A DNA stretch of 64,000 nt, taken from Halonotius pteroides (GTDB taxonomy: Archaea > Halobacteriota > Halobacteria > Halobacteriales > Haloferacaceae). This document shows positions 50,751-62,200 of this stretch, in pieces. Under the pieces are notes generated by a model, which was not told the DNA's origin, did not search any database, and was given only the letters and a program-made list of their open reading frames with translations. Location of the stretch: assembly GCF_003605635.1 (NCBI RefSeq), contig NZ_QMDW01000011.1, positions 38,946 to 102,945 of the forward strand, read 5' to 3'. A program made the position numbers and the translations under genes. Every line of letters starts with the position of its first letter. The first letter of the stretch is position 1.

Positions 50751-52148
50751 ATGGCAATGACACGGGTGCTACACACTGGCGACACCCATATCGGCTACCA
50801 ACAGTACCACTCGCCGGAGCGGCGGGCGGACTTCCTTGCGGCCTTCGAGACCGTCATCGACGACGCCATCGAGATGGATGTCGATGCCGTCGTCCACGCA
50901 GGGGATCTGTTTCACGACCGCCGACCCGACCTTCCCGATCTGATGGGGACGCTGTCGGCCCTCCGTGAACTCAACGCCGCTGGAGTTCCGTTTCTTGCGG
51001 TCGTGGGCAACCACGAGTCGACCCGCGGCGGCCAGTGGCTCGATCTCTTCGAACGTCTTGGGTTTGCCACCCGACTCGGCAACGACCCGATCGCCATCGG
51101 CTCTACGGCCTTCTATGGTCTCGATCACGTTCCCAAATCCAGACGTGACGATCTTGACTATGATTTCACCCGCCCCTCCGACAGCGACCTTGACATCGAG
51201 CCAGCCCACCACGTCCTCGTCGGCCACGGTCTCTTCACCCCCTTCGCACACGCCAACTGGGAGACCGAGACCGTTCTTGCGGAGTCGACCATCGATTTCG
51301 ACGCTGTCCTGCTCGGCGACAACCACGCGCCCGGAATCGAACGCGTCGACGACGTGTGGGTGACCTACTGTGGATCGACCGAGCGGGCGAGTGCGAGCGA
51401 GACGGACGAGCGCGGCTACAACATCGTTCAGTTCGACGCCGACGACCCTGCCCCCGCGGGCGTTGACATCCGTCGGAAGTCGCTGCCGACCCGCGAGTTC
51501 GTCTTTGTGACCGTCGATCTCGAACCCGGCGAAGGTGCCGAGCGTGTCCGCGAGAGGGTCGGCCAGCACGACCTCGCTGATGCTGTCGTCATCGTCGAGA
51601 TCACCGGTGACGGTGGGGCTGTCACCCCCGGCGAGATCGAATCCGTTGCGCTCGATACCGGCGCGCTGATCGCCCGGGTCACCGACCGCCGCGAGATCGA
51701 AACCGAAACTGAACTCTCGGTGAGTTTCGCCGATCCCGATGCCGCCGTTGACGAGCGAATCGAGGAGTTGGGCCTGTCGGCTGCGGCCCTCGACATCGAC
51801 GATGCCGTTCGGTCGCCCGACATCGCGGACACCAACCTCCGAGAGACAGTAAAAAGTCGGCTCACAGACCAGATCGAAAACGACCCTGCCGCGTTAGCAC
51901 CGCCCGAGCGAGACAACAGCGACAGTTCCGAGGCAACCGACGAATCCGACAGTGATGCCGACGACGCAGCCGCCAGCGACGCGGTCGCCGATGCCGAAGG
52001 TGACGTTGACGACGCTGTTGACCGCGACGACGCCCCTGACGCTGTTGACCGCGACGACGCCCCTGACGCTGTTGACCGCGACGAGGGTGACAACGCGGAG
52101 AGCGACACTGATGATGGCGAACTCTCGACGATGGAGGATTTCCTATGA
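50751..52148 (+). CDS. mre11: DNA double-strand-break repair nuclease Mre11
   Basis: 465 residues from ATG 50751 (ATG 50757 possible). Metallophosphoesterase motifs: [35 protein letters not shown] and LLGDNHAP. The C-terminal Rad50-binding part is acidic and Ala-rich and ends STMEDFL. A GATATA box lies about 26 bp before 50751. It overlaps rad50 by ATGA, so the two are co-produced. The longer open frame from 50628 lacks homology. A tandem repeat lies near the end. Confidence 0.92.
   Translation: MAMTRVLHTGDTHIGYQQYHSPERRADFLAAFETVIDDAIEMDVDAVVHAGDLFHDRRPDLPDLMGTLSALRELNAAGVPFLAVVGNHESTRGGQWLDLFERLGFATRLGNDPIAIGSTAFYGLDHVPKSRRDDLDYDFTRPSDSDLDIEPAHHVLVGHGLFTPFAHANWETETVLAESTIDFDAVLLGDNHAPGIERVDDVWVTYCGSTERASASETDERGYNIVQFDADDPAPAGVDIRRKSLPTREFVFVTVDLEPGEGAERVRERVGQHDLADAVVIVEITGDGGAVTPGEIESVALDTGALIARVTDRREIETETELSVSFADPDAAVDERIEELGLSAAALDIDDAVRSPDIADTNLRETVKSRLTDQIENDPAALAPPERDNSDSSEATDESDSDADDAAASDAVADAEGDVDDAVDRDDAPDAVDRDDAPDAVDRDEGDNAESDTDDGELSTMEDFL
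52012..52086 (+). repeat. 27-bp tandem repeat inside mre11
   Basis: A 27-bp unit occurs at 52012-52038 and 52039-52065, followed by a partial 21-bp copy to 52086. It encodes DAVDRDDAP repeats in the disordered acidic linker before the C-terminus. The copies are identical, so this is a recent expansion in frame. Confidence 0.88.
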
Positions 52149-54850
52149 GATTCGATCGCCTTCGCCTCTCGAACTTCAAGCCCTACAGCGACGCCGATGT
52201 CGAACTTACCGACGGCGTCACCGTGATCCACGGGCTCAACGGCAGCGGCAAGTCCTCACTACTTGAGGCCTGTTTCTTCGCGCTTTACGGCTCGAAAGCC
52301 CTGCCAGGCACACTCGACGATGTGATCAGCAACAGCGAGGAGGCGGCCGCCGTCGAACTCTGGTTTACTCACGACGGCGTCGACTATCGTATCGAGCGCC
52401 AACTCCGCCGCAGCGGCGACCGCGTCAGCACCCGGAAATGCGTCCTTGAGGGCGACGACGGTAGCGGTGAACCAATCAGCCGGGACGGCGCGCGAGCGGT
52501 TCGGGAGTTTGTCACCGACCTGTTGCGGATGGATAGTGAGGCGTTCGTCAACTGCGCCTACGTCCGGCAGGGTGAGGTGAACAAGCTCATCAACGCCAGC
52601 CCGAGCCAGCGACAGGATATGATCGACGACCTCCTACAGTTGGGGGTCTTGGAGACCTATCGGGATCGGGCGGGTGAGGCGCGGCTGGCGGTCACCGACC
52701 TCCTACAGAACGCCCGTGGCTCGTTGGAAACCATCGACGAGCAGATCGAGACGAAAGAGGAACAGAACCTCCATGCGACACTCAACGAGCTTGAAACAAA
52801 GCGCGACGAGGTTGACGACGAGATCGACCACTATGAGGCCCAGCGCGAACAGGCCAAAGAGACACTAGCGGACGCTCAGTCGGTGCTCGACGAATACGAG
52901 GAACAGCAAGCCGAGATCGAGGAGCTGGAGACCGAAATTGACGGGTTAGAAACCGAGATCAGTGAGACAGCAGCCGAACGTGACGATCTCGGTGAGAAAC
53001 GCCGCGAAGCCATCAAACAGCGGGGCGAGCTCGAAACCGAACTCGATGACAAACTTGCTGAGACCGAACTCACCGAGGCGACCGCGGAGGCCATCGCCAA
53101 CCGCCGCGAGACGCTCACGGATCGCCACGAGAGGCTTGGTGACGAAATCGCTGACCTCCGAGTTGAGGCGACCGGCTACGAGAATCAGGCTGACAACCTC
53201 CGGGAGTCCGCCGACGAAGTTGACACACAGGCTGACGATGCTGCGGAGCGCGCTGATACGCTCACACGCGAAGTCGAGGAGGCCGACGCCAGCGCCGAGG
53301 AGTGCGAGGCCGAGCGCGACGAGATTGATGACGAACGCGAGGAGTTAGTCGAGCGATTCGACGCCGCCGAGCCGGATATCGAGATCGGGGAGGCCAACAT
53401 TCATCGTGAGGAACTCCAAGCCGAGCGGCAGCAACGCGGCGAGGAACTCGCCGAGACACGAACGCGCCTCGAAACCGCCCGCGAGGCTGTCGCCGAGGCC
53501 GAAGACCTGCTCGCGGAGGGCAACTGCCCGACCTGTGGCCAGCCGGTTGAGGACGCCCCCCACGTCGATGATCTCGACGCAAAACGCGAGCGCGTCGAGA
53601 AACTGGAAGCCGACATCGAAAAACTAGAAGCCGGACGAGACACACTCGACGAGCGGATTGACACCGCCGAGCGACTGGTCGAGATCGAAGCCCGCATCGC
53701 CGAGATCGACAACGAACGCGAGCGACTCACCGAACGGATCGAAACCCATCGCGAGACCGCAGCCGAGAAACGTGAGCAGGCAGCCACGGAACGGGAGACG
53801 GCAACCGAGAAACGCGACGAGGCGGCCGACCGCCGTGAGGCAGCCGACGCGAAAGCCGACGACGCCACAGCGACCCGCGAGAGAATCGAGGCCAAAACCG
53901 ACGACCGCGAGACGGTCAGCGACGCCCTCGACCGCCTCGACAGTCTCGATACAACGCGCGAAGCGATCGATGAGCTCGAAACCCGGATCGAGGATCTCAC
54001 CGAGCAGCGCGAGACGCTCGCCGAGCGCAACGAGGAACGCCGCGAATGGCTGGCCGACAAACGCGAGCAGCGCGCCGACCTGCTGGATGCCTTTGAGGAC
54101 GACCGCGTTGAAACCGCCCGCGAGCGAAAGGCAAACGCCGAACAGTATCTCGAGGATGTCGAACCCGAACTCGCCGACCTGCGGGAACGACGCGACGAAC
54201 TCCAGAACGCCATCGGTGGCGTCACCGCCGACATCGAACAGCTCGAAAGCCTCCGGGAGGAACGCGAGGCAATCGCTGAACGCGTCGACCGCCTCGAATC
54301 AGTCCACGGCGAAACCGAGGCCATCGAGACGATGTACGGCGACCTCCGGGCTGAACTCCGCCGCCGCAACGTCGAAAGCCTCGAACGCATGCTCAACGAG
54401 ACGTTCGATCTCGTCTACGGCAACGACGCCTACGCGCGCATCGAGTTGGACAACGAGTACGATCTCACCGTCTATCAAAAGGACGGCCAGCCGCTGGAAC
54501 CCGGCCAGCTATCTGGCGGCGAGCGCGCGCTGTTCAACCTCAGCCTCCGGTGTGCGATCTACCGCCTCCTCGCCGAGGGCATCGAGGGCGCGGCCCCAAC
54601 GCCGCCGCTCATTCTCGATGAGCCGACCGTCTTCCTCGATGCCGGCCACGTCGGCCGACTGGTCGACCTTGTCGAGGAGATGCGCGGCTTCGGCGTCCGG
54701 CAGATCCTGATCGTCAGCCACGACGACGAACTCGTCGGCGCGGCCGACGAACTCATCACGGTTGAGAAGGATCCGACAACGAATCGCTCGACAGCCAGCC
54801 GTGCGGCTGACCCAGATCTCGAACTGTTGGGGCAGGTCGCCGACGACTGA
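52145..54850 (+). CDS. rad50: DNA repair ATPase Rad50
   Basis: 901 residues of SMC-like layout. Walker [10 protein letters not shown] (about residue 30), Q-loop in AYVRQGEV, then two long coiled-coil arms rich in Arg, Glu and Ala, joined by the zinc hook [10 protein letters not shown]. The C-terminal ABC signature is [14 protein letters not shown] and Walker [15 protein letters not shown]. It works with Mre11 in break processing. ATG 52145 overlaps the mre11 stop. Confidence 0.95.
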   Translation: MRFDRLRLSNFKPYSDADVELTDGVTVIHGLNGSGKSSLLEACFFALYGSKALPGTLDDVISNSEEAAAVELWFTHDGVDYRIERQLRRSGDRVSTRKCVLEGDDGSGEPISRDGARAVREFVTDLLRMDSEAFVNCAYVRQGEVNKLINASPSQRQDMIDDLLQLGVLETYRDRAGEARLAVTDLLQNARGSLETIDEQIETKEEQNLHATLNELETKRDEVDDEIDHYEAQREQAKETLADAQSVLDEYEEQQAEIEELETEIDGLETEISETAAERDDLGEKRREAIKQRGELETELDDKLAETELTEATAEAIANRRETLTDRHERLGDEIADLRVEATGYENQADNLRESADEVDTQADDAAERADTLTREVEEADASAEECEAERDEIDDEREELVERFDAAEPDIEIGEANIHREELQAERQQRGEELAETRTRLETAREAVAEAEDLLAEGNCPTCGQPVEDAPHVDDLDAKRERVEKLEADIEKLEAGRDTLDERIDTAERLVEIEARIAEIDNERERLTERIETHRETAAEKREQAATERETATEKRDEAADRREAADAKADDATATRERIEAKTDDRETVSDALDRLDSLDTTREAIDELETRIEDLTEQRETLAERNEERREWLADKREQRADLLDAFEDDRVETARERKANAEQYLEDVEPELADLRERRDELQNAIGGVTADIEQLESLREEREAIAERVDRLESVHGETEAIETMYGDLRAELRRRNVESLERMLNETFDLVYGNDAYARIELDNEYDLTVYQKDGQPLEPGQLSGGERALFNLSLRCAIYRLLAEGIEGAAPTPPLILDEPTVFLDAGHVGRLVDLVEEMRGFGVRQILIVSHDDELVGAADELITVEKDPTTNRSTASRAADPDLELLGQVADD

Positions 54851-54851
54851 G

Positions 54852-55442
54852 CTACTCTGTCGTTGTCGACGCTGTGTCGCTGGACACACCGCTGGCATCG
54901 TTGCTGGCATCGGCCCCAATATCGGTCGTGTTGGTAACATCGTCCTTGCGGAGCTTGCTGATCGCCTGTGTTGCGAGTGTTGTCGCCGCATAGCCGCGTC
55001 GGCCGTCGCTGTCGGCTTCCTCGACGAGACCTGCCGCACGGAATTCGGCGAGCAGCCCGTGGAGATCGCTCTCACAGAGATCGTAGCTGTCGAGCAGCGC
55101 GACCGTCGACAGCGGGCCGCGGTCGACTAACTCGATCACCAGCCCCAACGACTGGTTATCGTAGGTTGCTGTCAGCAGCCGCCGGACGCCAGCGTCGATC
55201 CCGGCTGCGGCGGTTGACAGTGGTGACTCGTCGTCGACGACGGTAAGCTCGCCGTTGGCAACGTAGTGTTCGCCCCCGGTCTCCGGATCACGAACGAGGC
55301 TGCTGTCGCCGGACTGTTTGACCAACAGATAGTGACTGCCATCCGCATCTCGAACCGTTCGCATTAGCTGATCAAACGCCGTCCGGCCGGTTAGCCGTTG
55401 TGTCCGGCTTCGCCGTTCGTCCACCGTGTTGTCATCCGCCAC
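54852..55442 (-). CDS. Conserved haloarchaeal protein (DUF7346-like), possible HTH
   Basis: 196 residues from GTG 55442, which overlaps the stop of the upstream gene by 11 bp. The frame is open to 55538 with ATG, but that part duplicates the neighbour. A central DAGVRRLLTATYDNQS region and a C-terminal wHTH-like part (STVALLDSYDLCESDLHGLL, then FRAAGLVEEADSDGRRGYAA) suggest nucleic-acid binding. The tail is Asp/Thr-rich. It is convergent with rad50, 1 bp away. Confidence 0.65.
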   Translation of the reverse strand: MADDNTVDERRSRTQRLTGRTAFDQLMRTVRDADGSHYLLVKQSGDSSLVRDPETGGEHYVANGELTVVDDESPLSTAAAGIDAGVRRLLTATYDNQSLGLVIELVDRGPLSTVALLDSYDLCESDLHGLLAEFRAAGLVEEADSDGRRGYAATTLATQAISKLRKDDVTNTTDIGADASNDASGVSSDTASTTTE

Positions 55443-55905
55443 CCACCTGTTGTCTTGTCTGTTTGTGGCTCCAGTATCGTTGTGCAGCGTGGGCGAAGGC
55501 GAGACAGCCGACGGCGATGAATCCACCACCAACGGCAAGCAGTCCCTGGAAGCCGATGATCAATAGGCCGATACTGACCAGCAGGATCCCGGCTTTGATC
55601 GAAACAACGATCCTAATGAACGCGGTTAGCAGATCGTCATCGATCTCCTCAAGGGCGTCGGCGAGTTCGGCGTCGGCGTCCGCTTCAGCATCGTTTTTGG
55701 GTTCGCCGTCGGCCTTGTGGGTGTCCGGCTTGTTAGCATCGCCAACATCGATATCGGGGACGAGTCTATCCATCACCCGCTGTTCGTAAGAACGGTCGTC
55801 CCTGTCACCTGATTCGGCCGCGCCGTCGGCACCCACATCCTCACCCGACGACTGATCGCCCGAGTCGCTGTTGGCGGCGATCTCTGTCGGTGGCTCAGAC
55901 GGCAT
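55432..55905 (-). CDS. Small membrane protein with an acidic N-terminus (DUF7322-like)
   Basis: 157 residues from ATG 55905 (ATG 55917 possible). About 85 acidic residues, then ELADALEEIDDDLLTAFIR, two membrane helices (IVVSIKAGILLVSIGLLIIG and LLAVGGGFIAVGCLAFAHA) and a short RYWSHKQTRQQ tail. It overlaps the next gene by 11 bp, so the two are coupled. No functional motif seen. Confidence 0.65.
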   Translation of the reverse strand: MPSEPPTEIAANSDSGDQSSGEDVGADGAAESGDRDDRSYEQRVMDRLVPDIDVGDANKPDTHKADGEPKNDAEADADAELADALEEIDDDLLTAFIRIVVSIKAGILLVSIGLLIIGFQGLLAVGGGFIAVGCLAFAHAAQRYWSHKQTRQQVGGG

Positions 55906-55943
55906 ACAGTGATTCAATGGGCCGCCAGCAAAAGGATTCGGCT

Positions 55944-56117
55944 CTAGAGGGCTTCGGTGACCGGAATCGCCTCGGTGGTCTCAACCCACGCCAGCGGGTT
56001 TTCGGCATCGAAGAGCACCACCCCGTCGTCGACCTCATAGGATTCGACGGTTGCGACCCCAGCCGGTTCGGACGCTGCCGCGCTGTGCTCCCGTTGGTCG
56101 TCTGCGTGGGTAGACAT
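55944..56117 (-). CDS. Very small conserved protein, 57 residues (DUF7331-like)
   Basis: Read from the sequence on the minus strand: ATG 56117 to TAG 55944. MSTHADDQREHSAAASEPAG, then VATVESYEVDDGVVLFDAEN and PLAWVETTEAIPVTEAL. The C-terminal half has the pattern of short haloarchaeal proteins in which a Tyr-Glu-Val strand is followed by DAENPLAWV. A TATTTA stretch about 25 bp upstream supports a leaderless start. Function unknown. Confidence 0.72.
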   Translation of the reverse strand: MSTHADDQREHSAAASEPAGVATVESYEVDDGVVLFDAENPLAWVETTEAIPVTEAL

Positions 56118-56230
56118 GTTATCCCTTGGTAACTGATGACATAGTAAATAGTTTGGTATCGCACAGAAGCTTGCCGCGCTCCGTCACGCGGGGTTGTTTC
56201 CAGCAGCCTGCTCGATCGAACACCGGGACT

Positions 56231-56236
56231 TTTTAT
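56231..56236 (+). promoter_or_regulatory. TATA box of the polB gene
   Basis: TTTTAT centred about 26 bp before ATG 56259, the leaderless spacing. It supports the chosen start. Confidence 0.55.
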
Positions 56237-56258
56237 CTGAACGACGCAACCATTTGCT

Positions 56259-59200
56259 ATGACACAGTCGGATCTCACGTCTTTCTCCCCTGCCGATGAT
56301 GCCGACGACGAGGCGGATGCTGCGGACGCGACCGACCCTACCGACGCGGCAGCGGTCGTCGCTGGCAACGGTGGCGGCCGAATCAGCGAGGTCGTCGATG
56401 TCGAGGACGCGAAGTTTCCTGACTCCACGGGAACAGTCGAGCTGATGATCACACAGGTAGATTACACCATCGAGGGGGCTGGTCGCGAGGAACACCCCGT
56501 GATTCACGTCTTCGGCCGCCGCGAGGATGGCACTCACGAACACGTCCGCGTGCTCGGCTTCGAGCCCTATTTTTACGTCCCCACTGACTCACTCGATACA
56601 CCCCCCGAGGAAGCGTACGACGTCATCGTCGACAGCCGGGAGGCTGGTTCTGACGGCGAGGGCTTCGAGAGTATCCGCGGCGAGCAGTTGACAAAGATCA
56701 TCGGTCGCACGCCACGAGATGTGGGTGAGGTTCGCGACGAGTTCGACCACTACGAGGCCGACATCCTGTTTCCGAACCGCTTCCTGATCGATAAGGGGAT
56801 CAACAGCGGGGTCAAGGTTTCCGAGCGGCGACTCGGAAGCGATGACGACACAGACGGCCCAGCAACGATTCAGGTTCCCCACACCGAGGCCGTTCCCGCC
56901 GACGTCGACAGTGATCTCCGGGTCAACATCTTCGATATCGAGGTCGATGATCGCCGGGGCTTTCCCGAGGACGGCGAGGAGCCAATCGTCTGTCTGACCA
57001 GCTACGACTCCTTCGACGAGCAGTACATCGCGTGGCTCTACGAAGCCCCTGACGGCGACGGTGAGATTCCCGACGAGCTCCCGAACTACGACCCCTACCA
57101 AGACGATATCGCCGTCGACGTGCGCACCTTCGACAGCGAGGCAGCGATGCTGGACGCCTTCATCGAGTATATCGACGACACCGATCCGGATCTCGCTAGC
57201 GGGTGGAACTTCGAGGATTTCGACGCGCCGTACTTCCTCGACCGGCTGGAAGTCGTCGACAAACGAACCGACCGAGACCTCTCGATCGACCGCCTCTCTC
57301 GTATCGACGAGGTCTGGCGCTCCGGCTGGGGTGGCCCCGATATCAAGGGCCGGGTCGTCTTCGACCTGCTGTACGGCTACAAGCGCACCCAGTTCACCGA
57401 ACTCGACTCCTACCGCCTCGACGCCGTCGGCGAACTCGAACTTGGGGTCGGCAAGGAACGCTACGCCGGCGACATCGGTGATCTGTGGGAGGATGACCCG
57501 ACACAGCTTCTCGAATACAACCTCCGGGACGTAGAGCTCTGTGTCGAAATCGACCGCAAACAGGGGTTAATCGACTTCTGGGACGAGGTGCGAAAATTCG
57601 TTGGCTGCAAGCTCGAAGACGCGCCGACGCCGGGCGATGCCGTCGATCAGTACGTGCTGCACAAGGCGTATGGAAAGTTCGCATTACCGACAAAAGGCAA
57701 ACAGGAGTCCGAGGATTTTGAGGGCGGAGCCGTCTTCGATCCGATTACAGGCGTTCGTGAAAATATCAGTGTACTGGATCTCAAGTGTTTCAGTAGCGAC
57801 ACCGACGTACTCACGCCTTCGGGGCCGAAATCAATCACCGAGATCGAGGTCGGAGATACCGTCTACACGCTGAACCCAGAGACGTTCGAGTGCGAGATCT
57901 CGTCGGTCGCTGAGACACACGAGTACGACAACAAGTATGGTGAACTACACCATCTCAGCGGCAACACTCACGATTTCAAGATCACGGAGAACCATCAGTT
58001 CCTCGCGTCGAAAACGCGCGGCTGGGACGAGCAGACGCCCGACGATTTCGAGTTCACCGAGTATCGTGACCTGACCAACACTGAGCGGTACGCCTTCCCG
58101 CAGCATCAGCCCGTTTCGGGTCGCACGCCCGAGACGTTCGATCTCGCAGCCGACCTCGAAACCGGTCACGTCGCCGTCTACTGTGATGAAGACCTCCGCT
58201 GGTTCCGCAATCGGATGCCGGAGCCGGTCACCGAGCAGCTTGATCTTGCTCACGGTTCGTCGTCGGCGATGGGCGTCCAGCAGAAGGTCGGCAAGTATCT
58301 GCTTCCGATGTCGGTGTATCTCTCCCACCGTGAGACGATTGAGTCCCACGCCGACGGGGTGTTCCTGAAATACGACCGGGGACACGGCGAGCTGTCGACG
58401 CGGTTCGAGATGGCTGACTGGCTGGAACTGGTCGGCTGGTACGTCACCGAGGGCAGTCTCGATTCGGCCCGTGGTCGCGTTACACTTCACCAGTCGGATG
58501 CGGACGGTCGAGCGACGATCCGCGCGCTGCTCGACCGGATGGACATTCCCTACAGCACTGACGACCGCGGGTTCAACATCTCAAACCAACATCTCGTTAA
58601 TTGGCTCGGAGCTCACTGTGGCCACGATGCCGCCAACAAACAGGTTCCGACGCGGGTCTTCGAACTCGACGGGGAGCTGATCCGTGGTCTCCTCGATACG
58701 CTTATTCAGGGCGATGGCAGTCGGACAGCATCTGGACTCGAAAGGTACTGGACGACGAGTGACACCCTCAAGAACGATATCGTTGATCTTGCTGTTCGCT
58801 GTGGCGAGAAGCCGACGGTATCCAAAGAATCCGACGACACCTGGTACATTTCTATCGGCAAGCGCGGCTCATTCAACAAATCGACGAACGCGACTACCGA
58901 ACCCCACGACGGAACGGTACACTGTATCACCGCCGAGGACAATCACGTCATCCTTGCAGGGCGCAACGGCCACTATCAGTGGATCGGGCAATCCCTCTAC
59001 CCGATGTGCATGGTAACGATTAACGCGGGGCCCGAAACCAAGGTCGACGACGACTACGAGGGCGAGACCTACCGCGCACCCAACGGGACGCAGTTCCGCA
59101 AGGAGCCGGACGGCATCATGCGCGAGATGGTTGACGAACTCCTGACGGAGCGAGAGGAAAAGAAGGAACTGCGAAACCAGCACGATCCGGACAGTTCGGC

Positions 59201-62200
59201 CTACGAGATCTACGACACCCAGCAGGCAGCGGTGAAGGTTATCATGAACTGCTTTACGCCGGATACGGAGGTGTTGACGCCGACGGGTGTCCGCGACATC
59301 ACAGATCTCGCGGTCGGCGATCAGGTCTACTCGCTTGATCCGGAGACCCAGGAACTCGAAATCAAGCCGGTCACCGAAACCCACGCGTATCCGGACTACC
59401 GCGACGAACTCGTCGACATCGAGACGAGCAAGATCGACTTCCGGGTGACGCCGAACCACCGGATGCTCGTCCGGAAAAACGACCGCAATGGGATCACCGA
59501 AGACGGATACAGCTTCGTCGAGGCCGGCGACCTGGAGGACTACTGCAACTACGAACTCCCGCACGACTGGACCTACGACGACGGCGACCGCCTCGAAACG
59601 GTCGACCTCACCGAGTTCGTCGACGACTACGAGGTCTGGGTTCGACCCTCGGTGCATGGCCACACGTTTACCGCCGAACTCGGGTTCCAGCCGCGGCGCG
59701 TCCCGAAGGCTGACGTCGACCAGGTCGGCTACGTGTTCACGCCCGAGGAGTTCGAGGCCAACCGCGAGTATATCGAATCCGTCTGTGAGCGGAGTTTCAT
59801 CCACACCGAATCCGGCCGGAAATGGATCCCCCGAACCTACGACGGCGACGACCTCCTCGCGTTCCTCGCGTGGTATATCACCGAGGGTAACGTCTACACA
59901 TCGGGCGCCAAGGCGTTCGGCGACAACTACCGCGGCTCGGCGACGACAGTCAAAGTCGCACAGGAAGCCGTCGCCGATGGCGGCTCAGCTGAGGCCGACC
60001 ACCACGCCGCTATCGGCGACCTGCTCGACCGAATGGGCTTCGACTACTACGTCGACGACCGCTCGTATCAGTTCACCTCGAAGCTGCTCGGCGACCTGCT
60101 TGACCGACTGTGTGGCGACGACAGCTTCTCGAAACAGATACCAGATCTCGTCTTCGAGGCGAGCACCGACCAGAAAGAGCGGTTCCTGTCGGTGCTGATC
60201 GATGGCGATGGCGACCGCCAGCCAAACTCGTGGCGATACAGCACGTCGAGCGAGGAACTCCGGGATGACGTGCTCCGGCTCTGTACGCATCTCGGGATCA
60301 CGGCCAGCTACAACGCCGACAGCGGCACGTGGCGGATCTACGTTACCGAGGAGCCGAAGAACTCGTTCCGCATGCACCGGAGCGGCTCGCGGCGCACGGC
60401 CGACGACGGCGTCTACTGTGTGACCGTCGCCGACAACCACACGCTACTGGCGGGTCGCAACGGCAAATTCCAGTTCGTCGGACAGTCGCTGTACGGCGTC
60501 ACGGGGTGGGATCGATTTCGCCTCTACGATAAGGAAGGGGCGGCGGCTGTCACGGCGACCGGCCGGGAGGTCATCGATTTCACCGAGACGGTCGCCAGCG
60601 AACTCGAATACGAGGTGGCATACGGCGATAGCGTCACCGGTGATCGTCCCGTCGTCGTCCGCGACCCTGACGGAATCGTTCGCGTACTCTCGATTGCAGA
60701 CCTCTTCGAGCGCGCAACAGCGAGCACCGGCGACACGGTCGTCATCACCGCCGACGGCGGTGCGGTCGGCTCGGCTTCTGCCGGCAAGAATCGCCGCCGA
60801 CTCGACGGTTGGGAGGCGTTGTCGCTGGCGGCTGACGGTGAGCCCGAGTGGCAACCGATCCAGCAGGCGATCCGCCACAAGGTCGACAAACCGGTCGTCA
60901 ATCTCCAGCACAAGTTCGGTGAGTCGACGACGACGCGGGATCACTCGTACGTAGTCGACGACGACGGCGAACTCGTTGAAGCACCACCAGGCGATGTCGA
61001 CAAACCGCTCCGGATTCCAGGAATGCCGGCTGTCGACACCGTCGAGACGATCGATGTCTACGAGGTGCTGGACGGCTACACCCGCGAGTACGAGGACGGC
61101 CGCAGCGTCGGCAGTGAGGATGCAGCGACGAAAACCAAGCGTGTCCACGCCAACGACGAGTGGGTTTGGTTCGGCCACGACCACCACAACGAACTCTCGA
61201 AGTCTGTCAAAGTACAGCGCTACATCGACATCGACTCCGAGGACGGGGCTTCCCTGCTGCGATTGCTGGCGGCCTACATCACCGAGGGCAGTGCTTCGAC
61301 GATCGAGACGACCGAGTCACGGTTCGGCGCAAGCATCGCTGAGTCACGAGAGGAATGGCTCGATGGACTCCAGTCGGACTACTACCGACTGTTCGAGAAC
61401 ACGTCAGTGAGTGTGATTGCCTCCGATAGCTCCGGTGATCGCACCGTCGAGTACGAGACCACCGACGGTGCGCAGTCGATCACCTACGACGACACGACGC
61501 ACAAACTCCAGTTGATGAACGAACTGTCGGCGGTGTTCTTCCGCGAGTTCGCCGGCCAGACCTCACGCGGCAAGCGGATTCCCGGCTTCATCTTCAATCT
61601 CTCTGCTGACGCACAGGATCTCTTCGTCGATACGCTCATCGAGGGCGATGGCTCCCGTGAGTTCCCGCGGTACACCGACGAGTATTGCGAGCGACACTTC
61701 GATTTCGAGACGACGAGCCGCGAACTCGCCGCCGGGCTTTCGATGTTGCTGACACAGCGTGAGCAGAAACACTCGCTGAAATATCGGGATGGGAAAGACA
61801 GCTACACGATCCGAACCTGTGACTCCTACCGGAGCGGCCGCGATCCGGTTCTCACGGATGTGGATCACGACGGCTACGTGTATGATCTGAGCGTCGCCGA
61901 AAACGACAATTTCGTTGACGGTGTCGGTGGTATCGTCCTCCATAACACCGACTCAGTCATGCTCGAACTCGACGATGACGTATCAAAATCCGAAGCAATC
62001 GAGCAATCCTTTGAGATCGAGGAGTACATCAACAGCCGTTACGACGACTTCGCAAGCAACGAACTCAACGCCACTGAACATCGGTTCCAGATCGAATTTG
62101 AGAAGCTCTACCGCCGATTCTTCCAAGCGGGCCGCAAGAAGCGATACGCCGGCCACATCATCTGGAAGGAAGGGAAGGATGTCGACGACATCGATATCAC

